Virus record (IMG/VR): IMGVR_UViG_3300020125_000033
Coordinates: 1-20,115 of that record
Direction: 5' to 3' (one strand)
Source: a virus
Length of the DNA stretch: 20,115 nt
Below, one piece after another: positions 1-6,588 of this stretch (the first letter of the stretch is position 1; each line of letters begins with the position of its first letter). A program made the translations under genes and the position numbers. Under the pieces are notes generated by a model, which worked only from the letters and a program-made list of their open reading frames with translations, had not been told where the DNA came from and did not search any database.

Positions 1-126
1 ACTGATGCTTCTACTACACAACAACGTAGTTGTCCAATACCTGTCGTGGTACCTGAGAGATCCGAACCGACTGCTAATAGACGCGAGTACGTTTTTCCTC
101 GGCTATCAGACAGGGAGGTTGCTAGT
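1..126 (+). other. Left edge: leader or end of an upstream gene, unresolved
   Basis: This stretch cannot be assigned securely. Frame 1 is open from base 1 without a stop and runs into the gene called at 127, so that protein could begin outside the window. Frame 3 has a stop at 3-5 (TGA) that overlaps an ATG at 5 in frame 2. TGATG junctions are common in this genome, so an upstream gene may end here. The frame opened by the ATG at 5 runs to 304, but past base 127 it reads like a shadow of the frame 1 gene. A CTGTCG motif copy lies at 41-46. No tRNA or strong hairpin was seen. Confidence 0.3.
113..118 (+). promoter_or_regulatory. Ribosome binding site GGGAGG for the gene at 127
   Basis: GGGAGG lies eight bases before the ATG at 127. 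It is the reason for choosing that start over the in-frame start at 46 or an origin outside the window. Confidence 0.6.
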
Positions 127-423
127 ATGGCAGGCTTTGATGAGGCAGAGAACTACTTCATTGAGCAGGCTCAGCGGGATATCTCGGCAGCACTTACTCG
201 CAGCTATGGTGACAAGGCAGAACTCTTTCCAGTTCGTCAGTCTCGTTGGAGTCCTGATCTGTTTGCAGGTGGCTTTATCTGTCCTTACTGTCACCAGGAC
301 GTGAGGTATGTGCCGTACTGTCGGCCAGTCGAGAGAGTCGAAGAGTCAAGAAACAAGATGGACTTCGATCCTAGTACAGTTGTGGACGCCAATCCCAACA
401 GAGCAGAACTAGGACACAGCTAA
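127..423 (+). CDS. Small Cys-containing protein of unknown function
   Basis: Predicted 98-residue protein, not recognised. The N-terminal half is acidic and helical (start MAGFDEAENYFIEQAQRDI). A short CPYC motif is followed eight residues later by a further Cys (CPYCHQDVRYVPYC, about residues 51-64), which could bind a metal ion. Three Cys and one His are barely enough for a complete zinc site, so this is a suggestion only. The start at 127 is chosen for its GGGAGG ribosome binding site. The frame is open upstream to base 1, so a longer protein is possible. It stops with TAA at 421-423, followed by a 114-base gap before the next gene. It heads the plus-strand replication block and may be an early protein. 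Confidence 0.6.
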   Translation: MAGFDEAENYFIEQAQRDISAALTRSYGDKAELFPVRQSRWSPDLFAGGFICPYCHQDVRYVPYCRPVERVEESRNKMDFDPSTVVDANPNRAELGHS

Positions 424-428
424 CTGAA

Positions 429-512
429 TGCGGGCCAGAGGTTACAGTACCCCACCCCTCATAGGGACTGTGACTGGTGTCGTGCATCTGGGAGCGGGAG
501 CGGTACCCCGCA
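429..512 (+). other. Structured intergenic RNA element with competing stems
   Basis: The gap between the first two genes can fold. A local hairpin pairs GTTACAGT (441-448) with ACTGTGAC (467-474), continues past a bulged A449 through CCC (450-452) with GGG (464-466), and has an 11-base loop. Downstream, CCCGC (507-511) can pair with GCGGG at 494-498 or with an identical GCGGG at 430-434; the long-range pairing gains one more pair, T429-A512. The two pairings exclude each other. There is no T-run, so it is not a classical terminator, and no tRNA T-loop. It may be a leader controlling the gene at 538, whose ribosome binding site (528-534) is outside the fold. Function is inferred only. Confidence 0.35.
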
Positions 513-537
513 CACATAGTCTAAGTCAGGAGAGTCA

Positions 538-930
538 ATGTGGACTACTAAGCAGGATGATAGTGAGTATGGTTGGTTCCAAGGTAAGGTCTGTGTCTGT
601 GACATGTCCAAGATCTACCACAATGGATTCAACTGGGAGACTATGAATGAGTTCAAGTCCCCACCTACCTGTGCAGAGTGTGGCCTATGGGCCAATAGAG
701 TCATGTGGTGCGTCAAGTGTCAGAGTCGTTACTATCAGTTCTTCATGCATCCTTGCATGGGCTACCACTCAGACGTGCGAGGCTGGTACTGCTGGAACTG
801 TTTGGAGAAGTTCTATCCTCCAGCAGTAGAGTCGTCTGCGGCTAAGAACAGGACTCCAATACCTCCACCACAGATAGTCTTGCCTCCTGGGTATGAGATC
901 TATGTACCGAAGGAGCTAGTATGGGGATGA
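538..930 (+). CDS. PHD-finger-like zinc-binding protein
   Basis: Predicted 130-residue protein with nine cysteines. Residues 45-88 follow C45-x2-C48-x9-C58-x2-C61-x9-H71-x-C73-x11-C85-x2-C88, with Trp83 two residues before the last Cys pair. A C4-H-C3 order with that Trp is the hallmark of eukaryotic PHD fingers, although the His-Cys spacing here is one residue instead of the usual two. Two more cysteines (19, 21) lie upstream. The C-terminal third is Pro-rich (PIPPPQIVLPPGYE). By family analogy this is a two-zinc cross-brace fold used for protein or nucleic-acid contact; no enzymatic motif is visible. The start is set by AGGAGAG at 528-534. It ends four bases before the primase-helicase start, so the two are probably co-translated. 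A treble-clef or zinc-ribbon protein that converged on this spacing is the main alternative. Confidence 0.7.
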   Translation: MWTTKQDDSEYGWFQGKVCVCDMSKIYHNGFNWETMNEFKSPPTCAECGLWANRVMWCVKCQSRYYQFFMHPCMGYHSDVRGWYCWNCLEKFYPPAVESSAAKNRTPIPPPQIVLPPGYEIYVPKELVWG

Positions 931-933
931 CAT

Positions 934-2745
934 GTGCCGGTAGAACGGGAACTATTCGACTTCTTCGATAAGATCCTAGGTCAGAACACAGGAGTATTAC
1001 GAGTAGCTACTAGAGACAGTGAGGAAAGATTCAAGACAACTCTATTTACCTGGCCACAGAAGTCAGAAGGTGTCATACAGTTAGTCAATGATTCAGTAGC
1101 TGAGAACAAGGAGGTATACTTCTCACCAGACTTGTTTCAACCAGAGGCAATCCGACAGGGACGAGTGACAAAAGATCTCATCAAGGGATCACAAGTCATC
1201 TGTCTAGATTTTGATGGTAACGCACCACAAGATGATGGCTGGTACGCAGAGCATGATCTACCTTTGCCAAGTATCAGAGTCCAGACATCGGGAGTGGACA
1301 ATCAACATGTATATTGGAAGCTCGATGAGTTCGTGGAGGACATTGAAAAACTAGAGAACATGAGACGGACTCTTACATACACAGTACACTCTGACCCGTC
1401 TGGTTGGGATGCAGGTCAGTTACTCAGAGTCCCATACACTACCAACCACAAGTACGGCAAACCCGACAGTGCTACCTATGATGTCTTCATCGAAGAGGAT
1501 TCATCCGACAGGATCTATCCGACAGGGTCCTTCAAGACGACTGGTGACTTCAGACCATTAGTCGGTAGCGTCATAGACTTAGAGAACTTACCTGATGTAG
1601 TAGATGTCCTCACTACCAACAGCTTCGTGAGTGGATTCCTAGAGAGCTTCAAGAAGTTCCCTGATGAGAAGCACAGAAGTGACGCTCTCATGCGTGTTGC
1701 TTATGATTCAGCAGAGTCAGACCTAACCAATGAAGAAATATATTCTCTACTCTTAGATGCTGACAGTAGGTGGGGTAAGTACTATCGGAGAAAGGACAGA
1801 CAACTTCGGTATGTAGACATCATCGAGAGAGCCAAAGCTAAGTATCCTCATGGTGCTACAGAGATCAGCATTACAGATGAAGTCGAGGTTGGTTATCAGA
1901 GAGTCTATGGATGGGGTGAGTTAGTTGATTCGACTGACACTATCCAATGGTTCTTCGAGGGCTGGCTGTCGATGGGTGGATACGGGATCTTAGCAGGTCC
2001 ACCCAATGTTGGTAAGACTCAGTTAGCTCTTCGACTAGGAGTCGCCTGTGTACTACAGAAGGACTTCATAGGCTGGACGAATGAGACTGACAGAGCTATG
2101 AAAGTAGTGTTCTACTCCTTGGAGATGAGTAAACAGGCCATCAAGTATTTTCTAGATACGATGACTGATCTCCTACCGTTCAAAGATCTCCTGCAAAAGA
2201 ACTTCAAGATCCTACCTCTCGCTCAACTAGTAGACTTCAATGATAAGAAGATGCGAGAGCAAGTACTAGCAGACATCAACGAGTACCGTCCAGACTTAGT
2301 CATCATTGACAGTCTGTCGATGGCAGCAAGTGAATCACTAGCAGACGACAAGACAGCACGGAATCTCAACGCGAACATTAAAGTCATACGTAATATAGCC
2401 AAGTGTGCAGTAGTCTCAGTCCACCACAGTAAGAAGTCACAAGCAAACAAGTCGATGACCGGAGACATGGATGATCTCTATGGGTCACGGTTTATAACAG
2501 CCGAAGCCGATTTCGTCACAACGTTCTTACCAGAGTACGGCGATTCTCAAGAAGACAATGAAGCCAAGAAAGTCCATCATATTCGAGCAGTCAATACCAA
2601 GATCCGTCTAGGTCGATGGAAGTCACCAGTCAATCTGTTTAGGACAGAAACTCTCGACTTCGTAGACGAGGATCCCGATGTTGCTCTTCCAGGATTTAGC
2701 CAAGGAAAACATAGCACTGGAGATAGTTCGGAAACTATGTTCTGA
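934..2745 (+). CDS. Bifunctional DNA primase-helicase (AEP-like primase + RecA-fold ATPase)
   Basis: This 603-residue protein probably primes and unwinds DNA at the phage fork. The N-terminal half resembles archaeo-eukaryotic-type primases of the RepB/Prim-Pol group: an acidic metal motif DFD at 92-94, a TSG...H stretch at 118-125 (His125), and a basic RVPYTTNHK stretch at 165-173. The C-terminal half is a RecA/RepA-like ATPase: Walker A GPPNVGKT at 355-362, Walker B VIIDS ending at Asp459, and a VVSVHHSKK sensor-like strand at 493-501 typical of hexameric replicative helicases. The start is GTG at 934, with GGGGA just upstream overlapping the previous stop. The 3' end overlaps the DNA polymerase gene by 68 bases. 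Motif copies of CCGACAGG occur in three different reading frames inside this gene (1151, 1504, 1518). Confidence 0.85.
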   Translation: MPVERELFDFFDKILGQNTGVLRVATRDSEERFKTTLFTWPQKSEGVIQLVNDSVAENKEVYFSPDLFQPEAIRQGRVTKDLIKGSQVICLDFDGNAPQDDGWYAEHDLPLPSIRVQTSGVDNQHVYWKLDEFVEDIEKLENMRRTLTYTVHSDPSGWDAGQLLRVPYTTNHKYGKPDSATYDVFIEEDSSDRIYPTGSFKTTGDFRPLVGSVIDLENLPDVVDVLTTNSFVSGFLESFKKFPDEKHRSDALMRVAYDSAESDLTNEEIYSLLLDADSRWGKYYRRKDRQLRYVDIIERAKAKYPHGATEISITDEVEVGYQRVYGWGELVDSTDTIQWFFEGWLSMGGYGILAGPPNVGKTQLALRLGVACVLQKDFIGWTNETDRAMKVVFYSLEMSKQAIKYFLDTMTDLLPFKDLLQKNFKILPLAQLVDFNDKKMREQVLADINEYRPDLVIIDSLSMAASESLADDKTARNLNANIKVIRNIAKCAVVSVHHSKKSQANKSMTGDMDDLYGSRFITAEADFVTTFLPEYGDSQEDNEAKKVHHIRAVNTKIRLGRWKSPVNLFRTETLDFVDEDPDVALPGFSQGKHSTGDSSETMF

Positions 2746-4429
2746 TCCTCTTGTCGCTATTGATACGGAGACTAATGGACAGGACATCCGAGATGGAAGA
2801 GGTATATGCTATGGGGTGTCTATTGCCACTCCTTATGCAGCCCTGTATCTGCCATTCCGACACACCAACCAGCCAGAACAGAATTACGATCTCCGACAGT
2901 TCCTACCATTACTTCAAGAGATCCTCGACAGGGCAACTGTCATCTATCACAACGCCAAGTTTGACCTCTTGTCTCTGGAGACTCTGGGGCTCAAGGCCCG
3001 TGGCCGGAAGTTCGTAGACACTATGGTCCTGTGTCATCTGATAGATGAGAACAGGCCATTCGCAGGCAAGAGTCTAGACGCATGTACCAAGATGTACCTA
3101 GATGATGGAGGTAAGAGAAAGTCTGATGAGTACGTCGGGCTACTTAAGATCCTGGGTTATGCCAAGATGCCAGCAGACTGTACGGCAGAGTATGCCACAT
3201 GGGATGCATGGCTAACCTACCAGTTGTACCAGAAGATCCTGCCTAAGCTAAAGGCAGAACAGCTTGGCGAGATGTGGAATCACAAAGCCAAGATGATTGA
3301 ACGACTCATCTGTATGGAAGGGCACGGCACTAGCATTGACCAGCCGCTCTGTGAAGAGATGTCAGACAAAGGTCGCTACTGGATGGAGAAGATCCCAGCA
3401 CTGTTGGGTGGACTCAATCCTGGTAGTGGCAATGATCTACAGATCTTACTGCTGGACATCCTAGGTCTGCCTGTCGTCAAGACAACTCCCAAAGGCAAGC
3501 CATCGTTTGACAAGTGGGCGATGGAAGTCTATGACGACATACTTGAAAGAAGTAACGACCTAACAGCGAAGAGAGTCTTTACTTACCGTGGATGGCAGAA
3601 GTCAACAACAAGTAACTACGAACCCTACGTCCGTCTGCTCTCGCCCGATAGTCGTCTCCGGCCTGATTATCTCTTGCACGGAACGGTTACGGGACGCATG
3701 TCCTGTCGGCACCCTAATCTGCAACAGATCCCAAGGGAGGGTGATAAGCCCTGGAATGGGAGGATGAAGAGTTGCTTCATAGGTAGGCCAGGATATGTAC
3801 TGATCGAGGGAGACTACTCACAACTAGAGTTCAGACTGTCTGCCAGCTTCTCCAAGGATCCACAACTCATCGGGATCTTTAACGATGAGGAACGAGACAT
3901 CTTCACTGAGATGTCCATACTTCTAGGGATGTCTAGGTATGACACAAAGCGACTCGTCTACTGTCTTAGTTATGGTGGTGGTGCTACGCGCATCGCCGCG
4001 ATCTTTGGCGTATCTCTGTCTGAGGGTCAATCCATCAGGGACAATTTCTATCGCACGTATCCTCGTCTTAAGCATGTTGCCAAGTACGCGCAGGATTATG
4101 CTAGCAGACATCGTCAAGTGCCAATGTGGTCGGGTCGGCGTAGACATTTTCTTGACGTAAAGAAAGATGCTCACAAGGCATACAACAGTTTGACCCAAGG
4201 TGGCGCAGCAGATGTAGTCGAGAGGACTATGGTTCGCTGTGCTGAGAAGGGACTTGATGTCCCAGACTGTCGGATGTTGCTACAAGTTCATGACTCCATT
4301 GTGTGGGAGATCAGAGAAGATCTGGTTCCCTTCTACACTCCTATCATCAAGGAGACAATGGAGGCAGTGGACTATGAGTTCGGAGTGAAGTTCAAAGCGG
4401 ATGTGCACCGCTGGGCACTCGCCGCATAA
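2678..4429 (+). CDS. Family A DNA polymerase with 3'-5' proofreading exonuclease
   Basis: This 583-residue enzyme is the probable replicative polymerase. The exonuclease domain shows Exo I DTET (Asp29, Glu31), Exo II HNAKFD (Asp96) and Exo III Y172-x3-D176. The polymerase domain shows TGRMSCRHPNLQQIP, motif A DYSQLEFRL (Asp379, Glu384), motif B R420-x3-K424-x3-Y428-x3-Y432-G433, and motif C QVHDS (His538, Asp539). There is no 5' nuclease domain, as in T7-like phage polymerases; it is shorter than T7 gp5 (about 700). Tyr at the Phe762-equivalent position of E. coli Pol I matches T7 polymerase. The ATG at 2678 has GAGGA nearby and leaves a normal short lead before Exo I, at the cost of a 68-base overlap with the helicase gene. 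Confidence 0.95.
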   Translation: MLLFQDLAKENIALEIVRKLCSDPLVAIDTETNGQDIRDGRGICYGVSIATPYAALYLPFRHTNQPEQNYDLRQFLPLLQEILDRATVIYHNAKFDLLSLETLGLKARGRKFVDTMVLCHLIDENRPFAGKSLDACTKMYLDDGGKRKSDEYVGLLKILGYAKMPADCTAEYATWDAWLTYQLYQKILPKLKAEQLGEMWNHKAKMIERLICMEGHGTSIDQPLCEEMSDKGRYWMEKIPALLGGLNPGSGNDLQILLLDILGLPVVKTTPKGKPSFDKWAMEVYDDILERSNDLTAKRVFTYRGWQKSTTSNYEPYVRLLSPDSRLRPDYLLHGTVTGRMSCRHPNLQQIPREGDKPWNGRMKSCFIGRPGYVLIEGDYSQLEFRLSASFSKDPQLIGIFNDEERDIFTEMSILLGMSRYDTKRLVYCLSYGGGATRIAAIFGVSLSEGQSIRDNFYRTYPRLKHVAKYAQDYASRHRQVPMWSGRRRHFLDVKKDAHKAYNSLTQGGAADVVERTMVRCAEKGLDVPDCRMLLQVHDSIVWEIREDLVPFYTPIIKETMEAVDYEFGVKFKADVHRWALAA

Positions 4430-4446
4430 CGGTAAGGAGATAGACA

Positions 4447-4659
4447 GTGGCTGACTACAACTACTTCATGGAGAAGAACGATTCAGAGGATGATGAGAAG
4501 TGGCCGCTGGCTGTTGTCTCTGTCTACTCTGACGGCTCTCTGTCTATCTCCGGCCGTGCGGATATGTCTATGCGAGAAGTCGCAGCACTGCTACACATCG
4601 TCTCACATGACATGGTCGAAACTCTCGACAGAAGAGAAGAGAAGGCCAAGGAGAATTGA
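4447..4659 (+). CDS. Small acidic protein of unknown function
   Basis: Predicted 70-residue protein, not recognised. It has an acidic N-terminus, then a beta-like stretch (WPLAVVSVYSDGSLSISG) and a helical C-terminus rich in Glu and Lys (HDMVETLDRREEKAKEN). No Cys, membrane segment or catalytic motif is seen. The GTG start at 4447 has a strong AAGGAGA at 4434-4440 with a six-base spacer. Its stop (4657-4659) overlaps the ATG of the next gene by one base (TGATG), so the two are likely translated together. It follows the polymerase by 17 bases and belongs to the same replication operon. A DNA-mimic or accessory role is possible but unsupported. Confidence 0.75.
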   Translation: MADYNYFMEKNDSEDDEKWPLAVVSVYSDGSLSISGRADMSMREVAALLHIVSHDMVETLDRREEKAKEN

Positions 4660-4931
4660 TGCTAGAAAACTGGGGAGTCTATGTCACCACAGTTGACCGA
4701 CCTGCTGTCGGTGGAGAGTTGCTCTGCTCAACACACTGGACTCAGTACGGTGCAGAGGTTAATGCCCATGAGAATCAGAAGATGGCAGACTTAGAAGGAT
4801 ATGATCAGATGTACTACATCAAAGCACTGAAAGGACCTTTCGCACAGTGGAGCTTTCACTACCCTTCCTGGCATTCCTCGACCTCGAAACTACCGGGTTG
4901 GATCCGGCGGCTGATATTATTCTTGAGATAG
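4659..4931 (+). CDS. Small protein of unknown function overlapping the exonuclease gene
   Basis: Predicted 90-residue protein, not recognised. The first 60 or so residues look like a normal coding sequence (start MLENWGVYVTTVDRPAVGG), with one Cys and several Tyr and His. The last 28 residues (from about 4848) are read from DNA that also encodes the catalytic start of the next gene, so they may be functionally neutral. The ATG at 4659 has AAGGAGA at 4648-4654 and a TGATG junction with the previous gene. The 85-base overlap with the exonuclease is the longest in the window. A frameshifted fusion to the downstream protein cannot be excluded. Confidence 0.65.
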   Translation: MLENWGVYVTTVDRPAVGGELLCSTHWTQYGAEVNAHENQKMADLEGYDQMYYIKALKGPFAQWSFHYPSWHSSTSKLPGWIRRLILFLR

Positions 4932-5458
4932 GTATTGTCCTCACCGACAGAAACTTGGAGACACTCGCAGTCTTCGATAGAGTTGTCTGTTGGCCAGAGC
5001 TTAGATACAATCCCGCTCTTCAGGAGATGGAGATTCCGTTCGGTGTGCATGACAAGGTAGTTGAGATGCATACCAAGAACGGACTCTGGGAAGAGAGTTA
5101 CCGTTCGACAAAGGATCTCGAAGCCTGTCTAGCTGATGCTGCTTACTGGATGGGACAGCACACATCCGGCTTGGACTATCAGGTATTCATGGCAGGCAAC
5201 ACTATCGGATTCGACAGGCAGTTCCTCTACATGGCTGACTTTAAGTTCCTGGAACTATTCCATCACAGGTCTGTAGATGTCAGTTCTATTCGTACTCTCT
5301 ATGAAGAGTGGGTCACGAAGGAGTATGACTACGCAACCAACGCCATACCTGCCGACAATGACTTGCACCGTGCGATACCAGACTGTCACGACAGTATCAA
5401 CAAACTGAAGTTCTTCCGCAAATCACTCTTCGGAATCAACAGGGACATCCATGCCTAG
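4847..5458 (+). CDS. Oligoribonuclease-like DEDDh 3'-5' exonuclease
   Basis: This 203-residue protein belongs to the DnaQ/RNase T superfamily and most resembles oligoribonuclease (Orn). The opening FLDLETTGLDPAADIILEIG (Asp12, Glu14) matches Orn's LEMTGLDP...ILEIA pattern. The central NTIGFDRQFL (Asp123) resembles Orn's NSI..DRRFL, followed by an FHHRSVDVSSI stretch. His174 and Asp179 have the five-residue spacing of Orn's catalytic His and Asp, and the end INKLKFFRKSLF resembles AELRYYREHF. Orn cleaves 2-5-mer RNAs to mononucleotides. Here it could recycle RNA fragments for DNA synthesis or remove short signalling oligonucleotides; both are inference. The start is GTG at 4847 with a weak AAAGGA upstream. 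Length is close to bacterial Orn (about 180). A general DnaQ-type proofreader is the alternative. Confidence 0.8.
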   Translation: MELSLPFLAFLDLETTGLDPAADIILEIGIVLTDRNLETLAVFDRVVCWPELRYNPALQEMEIPFGVHDKVVEMHTKNGLWEESYRSTKDLEACLADAAYWMGQHTSGLDYQVFMAGNTIGFDRQFLYMADFKFLELFHHRSVDVSSIRTLYEEWVTKEYDYATNAIPADNDLHRAIPDCHDSINKLKFFRKSLFGINRDIHA

Positions 5459-5705
5459 TACCCGAGAAGCAGAGTATGATTCTGAAGGAAGACTCATCAC
5501 ATTCGAGGGAGAGCTAACGAAGCTACTCAACAGATTCGGTTGGGATCAGACAACTATGACTCCCGACTTCCTGTTATCTTCTATGGTACTAGGTATGCTC
5601 AACTCCTACAACATGTGCAGATCACGGAGAGACAAGTGGTGGGACTTCAGACCAGAGATTAAGTACAAGGTACCCACTACTAAGAAGGAAGCTGATGGTG
5701 TCTGA
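5451..5705 (+). CDS. Small protein of unknown function
   Basis: Predicted 84-residue protein, not recognised. An acidic first third (EAEYDSEGRLITFEGE) precedes a helical stretch (FLLSSMVLGMLNSYNMC) and a basic, Trp-containing tail (RSRRDKWWDFRPEIKYKVP). The ATG at 5451 has AGGGA at 5441-5445, overlaps the end of the exonuclease gene by eight bases, and its own end overlaps the resolvase gene by 11 bases, so it is embedded in the operon. The basic tail could contact nucleic acid or a partner enzyme, but there is no direct evidence. Confidence 0.75.
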   Translation: MPSTREAEYDSEGRLITFEGELTKLLNRFGWDQTTMTPDFLLSSMVLGMLNSYNMCRSRRDKWWDFRPEIKYKVPTTKKEADGV

Positions 5706-6159
5706 TGTCGAGTTAGCTTGGGGGTTTGATCCTGGATACTCGACAGGATGGGCATTGTTGAATTGGGTAGATGGGGAACAGTTAGACGAAGGGACTATCC
5801 CATTCCCTGACATGCCAGAGTTTTTGTTCGACAAAGGTGAGATGCTAGAAAGAACGAGAGCCATTGTCGTAGAGGACTTCGCTCTACGCGGGGGGAAAGA
5901 GAAGGCACAGATTGGATCACACTTCGAGACAGTCCAGGTCATTGGAATGCTACGGCTGTGGGCAGCCAGCGCCGGACTGTCTATCCACTTGCAAGCCCCA
6001 AGTATCAAACCTATTGCTCAGAGGTTTACTGGGAGAGTGCCTAAAGGCGCGCATTCTAAGTCCCACTCAGTTGATGCATACAACCATGTGGCCTACTATC
6101 TCAAGGGAATTGGACACTTCGAGACTAGATATGAACGAGAGTTACGGGAAGCACCATGA
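5695..6159 (+). CDS. RuvC-like Holliday junction resolvase
   Basis: This 154-residue protein has the RNase H-fold plan of RuvC resolvases. Motif I is WGFDPGYSTGWALL (Asp12), motif II is AIVVEDFAL (Glu60, Asp61), and motif III is SHSVDAYNHVAYYL (His124, Asp127, His131). These acidic residues bind the two metal ions that cleave four-way DNA junctions. The length equals the family's usual 150-180. In a phage it would resolve replication and recombination intermediates before packaging. The ATG at 5695 has AAGGAAG just upstream. The stop overlaps the next ATG (ATGA, 6156-6159). HxxD in place of RuvC's DxxD in motif III is a variation I believe also occurs in other phage RuvC-like proteins. Confidence 0.85.
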   Translation: MVSDVELAWGFDPGYSTGWALLNWVDGEQLDEGTIPFPDMPEFLFDKGEMLERTRAIVVEDFALRGGKEKAQIGSHFETVQVIGMLRLWAASAGLSIHLQAPSIKPIAQRFTGRVPKGAHSKSHSVDAYNHVAYYLKGIGHFETRYERELREAP

Positions 6160-6320
6160 CGACAGTTATCCCGAAGGACTGGACAAAGGAAGCTAGAGAA
6201 GTGGTCGACAAACAAGACTATCTTCTCATGGAAGAGTTACCTCTCGCCGTGTTAGTAGAGATCAGCGAGAAACTAACAGAACTCAACGAGTTGCTGAAGA
6301 GCAGAGTCAGACTCTTCTAG
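6156..6320 (+). CDS. 54-residue helical protein, last gene of the plus-strand block
   Basis: The ATG at 6156 overlaps the resolvase stop (ATGA) and opens a frame to TAG at 6318-6320. The predicted 54 residues start MTTVIPKDWTKEAREVVDKQ. Residues about 24-50 form a Leu-rich amphipathic helix (EELPLAVLVEISEKLTELNE) that could be a short coiled coil or dimerisation helix. GGGAAG at 6146-6151 may serve as ribosome binding site. No known family is recognised. Its last four bases overlap the last four of the convergent WhiB gene; the palindromic CTAG supplies both stops. Confidence 0.65.
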   Translation: MTTVIPKDWTKEAREVVDKQDYLLMEELPLAVLVEISEKLTELNELLKSRVRLF

Positions 6321-6324
6321 AGTC
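6296..6324. terminator. Possible weak bidirectional terminator at the convergent junction
   Basis: Three alternating blocks, AGAGTC (6303-6308), GACTCT (6310-6315) and AGAGTC (6319-6324), allow overlapping hairpins: GACTCT-TCT-AGAGTC is a perfect six-pair stem, and GAAGAG (6296-6301) can alternatively pair with CTCTTC (6312-6317). They sit where the two operons collide. The stems are short, partly AT-rich and lack a T-run, so this is a weak candidate. Confidence 0.3.
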
Positions 6325-6571
6325 CATTAGCTCGCAACTCAAGTCGAGTAGCCCGAGTGGTACCTCCCCATACTCCATAGGCATCCTGTCGGAGAGCCTC
6401 CAGGAGACACTTGGTTTTGATTGGACAGTCTCTGCAATAGTCAATCATCATGCGGAGATTGTCTTCCACCTTTGGGGAGAACGACAGTTCGTAGGCGCGT
6501 GGGTTTTCCCGACACGCAGCCATTGCGTTGTCCATGTGGAGTAAGCTACCATCAGATTCGTTGGATACCAA
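6317..6571 (-). CDS. WhiB-family iron-sulfur transcriptional regulator
   Basis: This 84-residue protein shows the WhiB signature: Cys20, then C46-x2-C49-x5-C55, the four ligands of a [4Fe-4S] cluster, followed by GVWGG (66-70) and a basic C-terminus (TTRATRLELR) that binds DNA. WhiB proteins bind the vegetative sigma factor to change transcription. The mycobacteriophage TM4 WhiB is known to repress host whiB2, block septation and exclude superinfection; a similar host-takeover role is plausible here. TTG at 6571 is chosen because AGGGTCGG lies five to six bases upstream. An ATG 12 codons later would still keep all four Cys. It is the last gene of the virion operon, 17 bases after the dead NlpC gene. 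Confidence 0.92.
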   Translation of the reverse strand: MVSNESDGSLLHMDNAMAACRENPRAYELSFSPKVEDNLRMMIDYCRDCPIKTKCLLEALRQDAYGVWGGTTRATRLELRANGL

Positions 6572-6588
6572 ATCCGACCCTAAGAAGC

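Noticed and set aside
5-304. 99-codon plus-strand frame at the left edge
   Set aside because: Overlaps the gene at 127 for over half its length; composition after base 127 is shadow-like. The TGATG at 3-7 leaves a small doubt.
429-512. Possible tRNA, because TGCGGG and CCCGCA are about 75 bases apart and enclose a hairpin
   Set aside because: No T-loop consensus, no proper D-arm or seven-base anticodon loop, and the acceptor stem has only six pairs.
428-646. 72-codon plus-strand frame
   Set aside because: Overlaps the well-supported Cys-rich gene at 538 in another frame, has no ribosome site, and its second half reads like a shadow.
3923-4198. 91-codon minus-strand frame inside the polymerase gene
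   Set aside because: Lies opposite motif B of the polymerase, which fixes the coding frame; no independent support.
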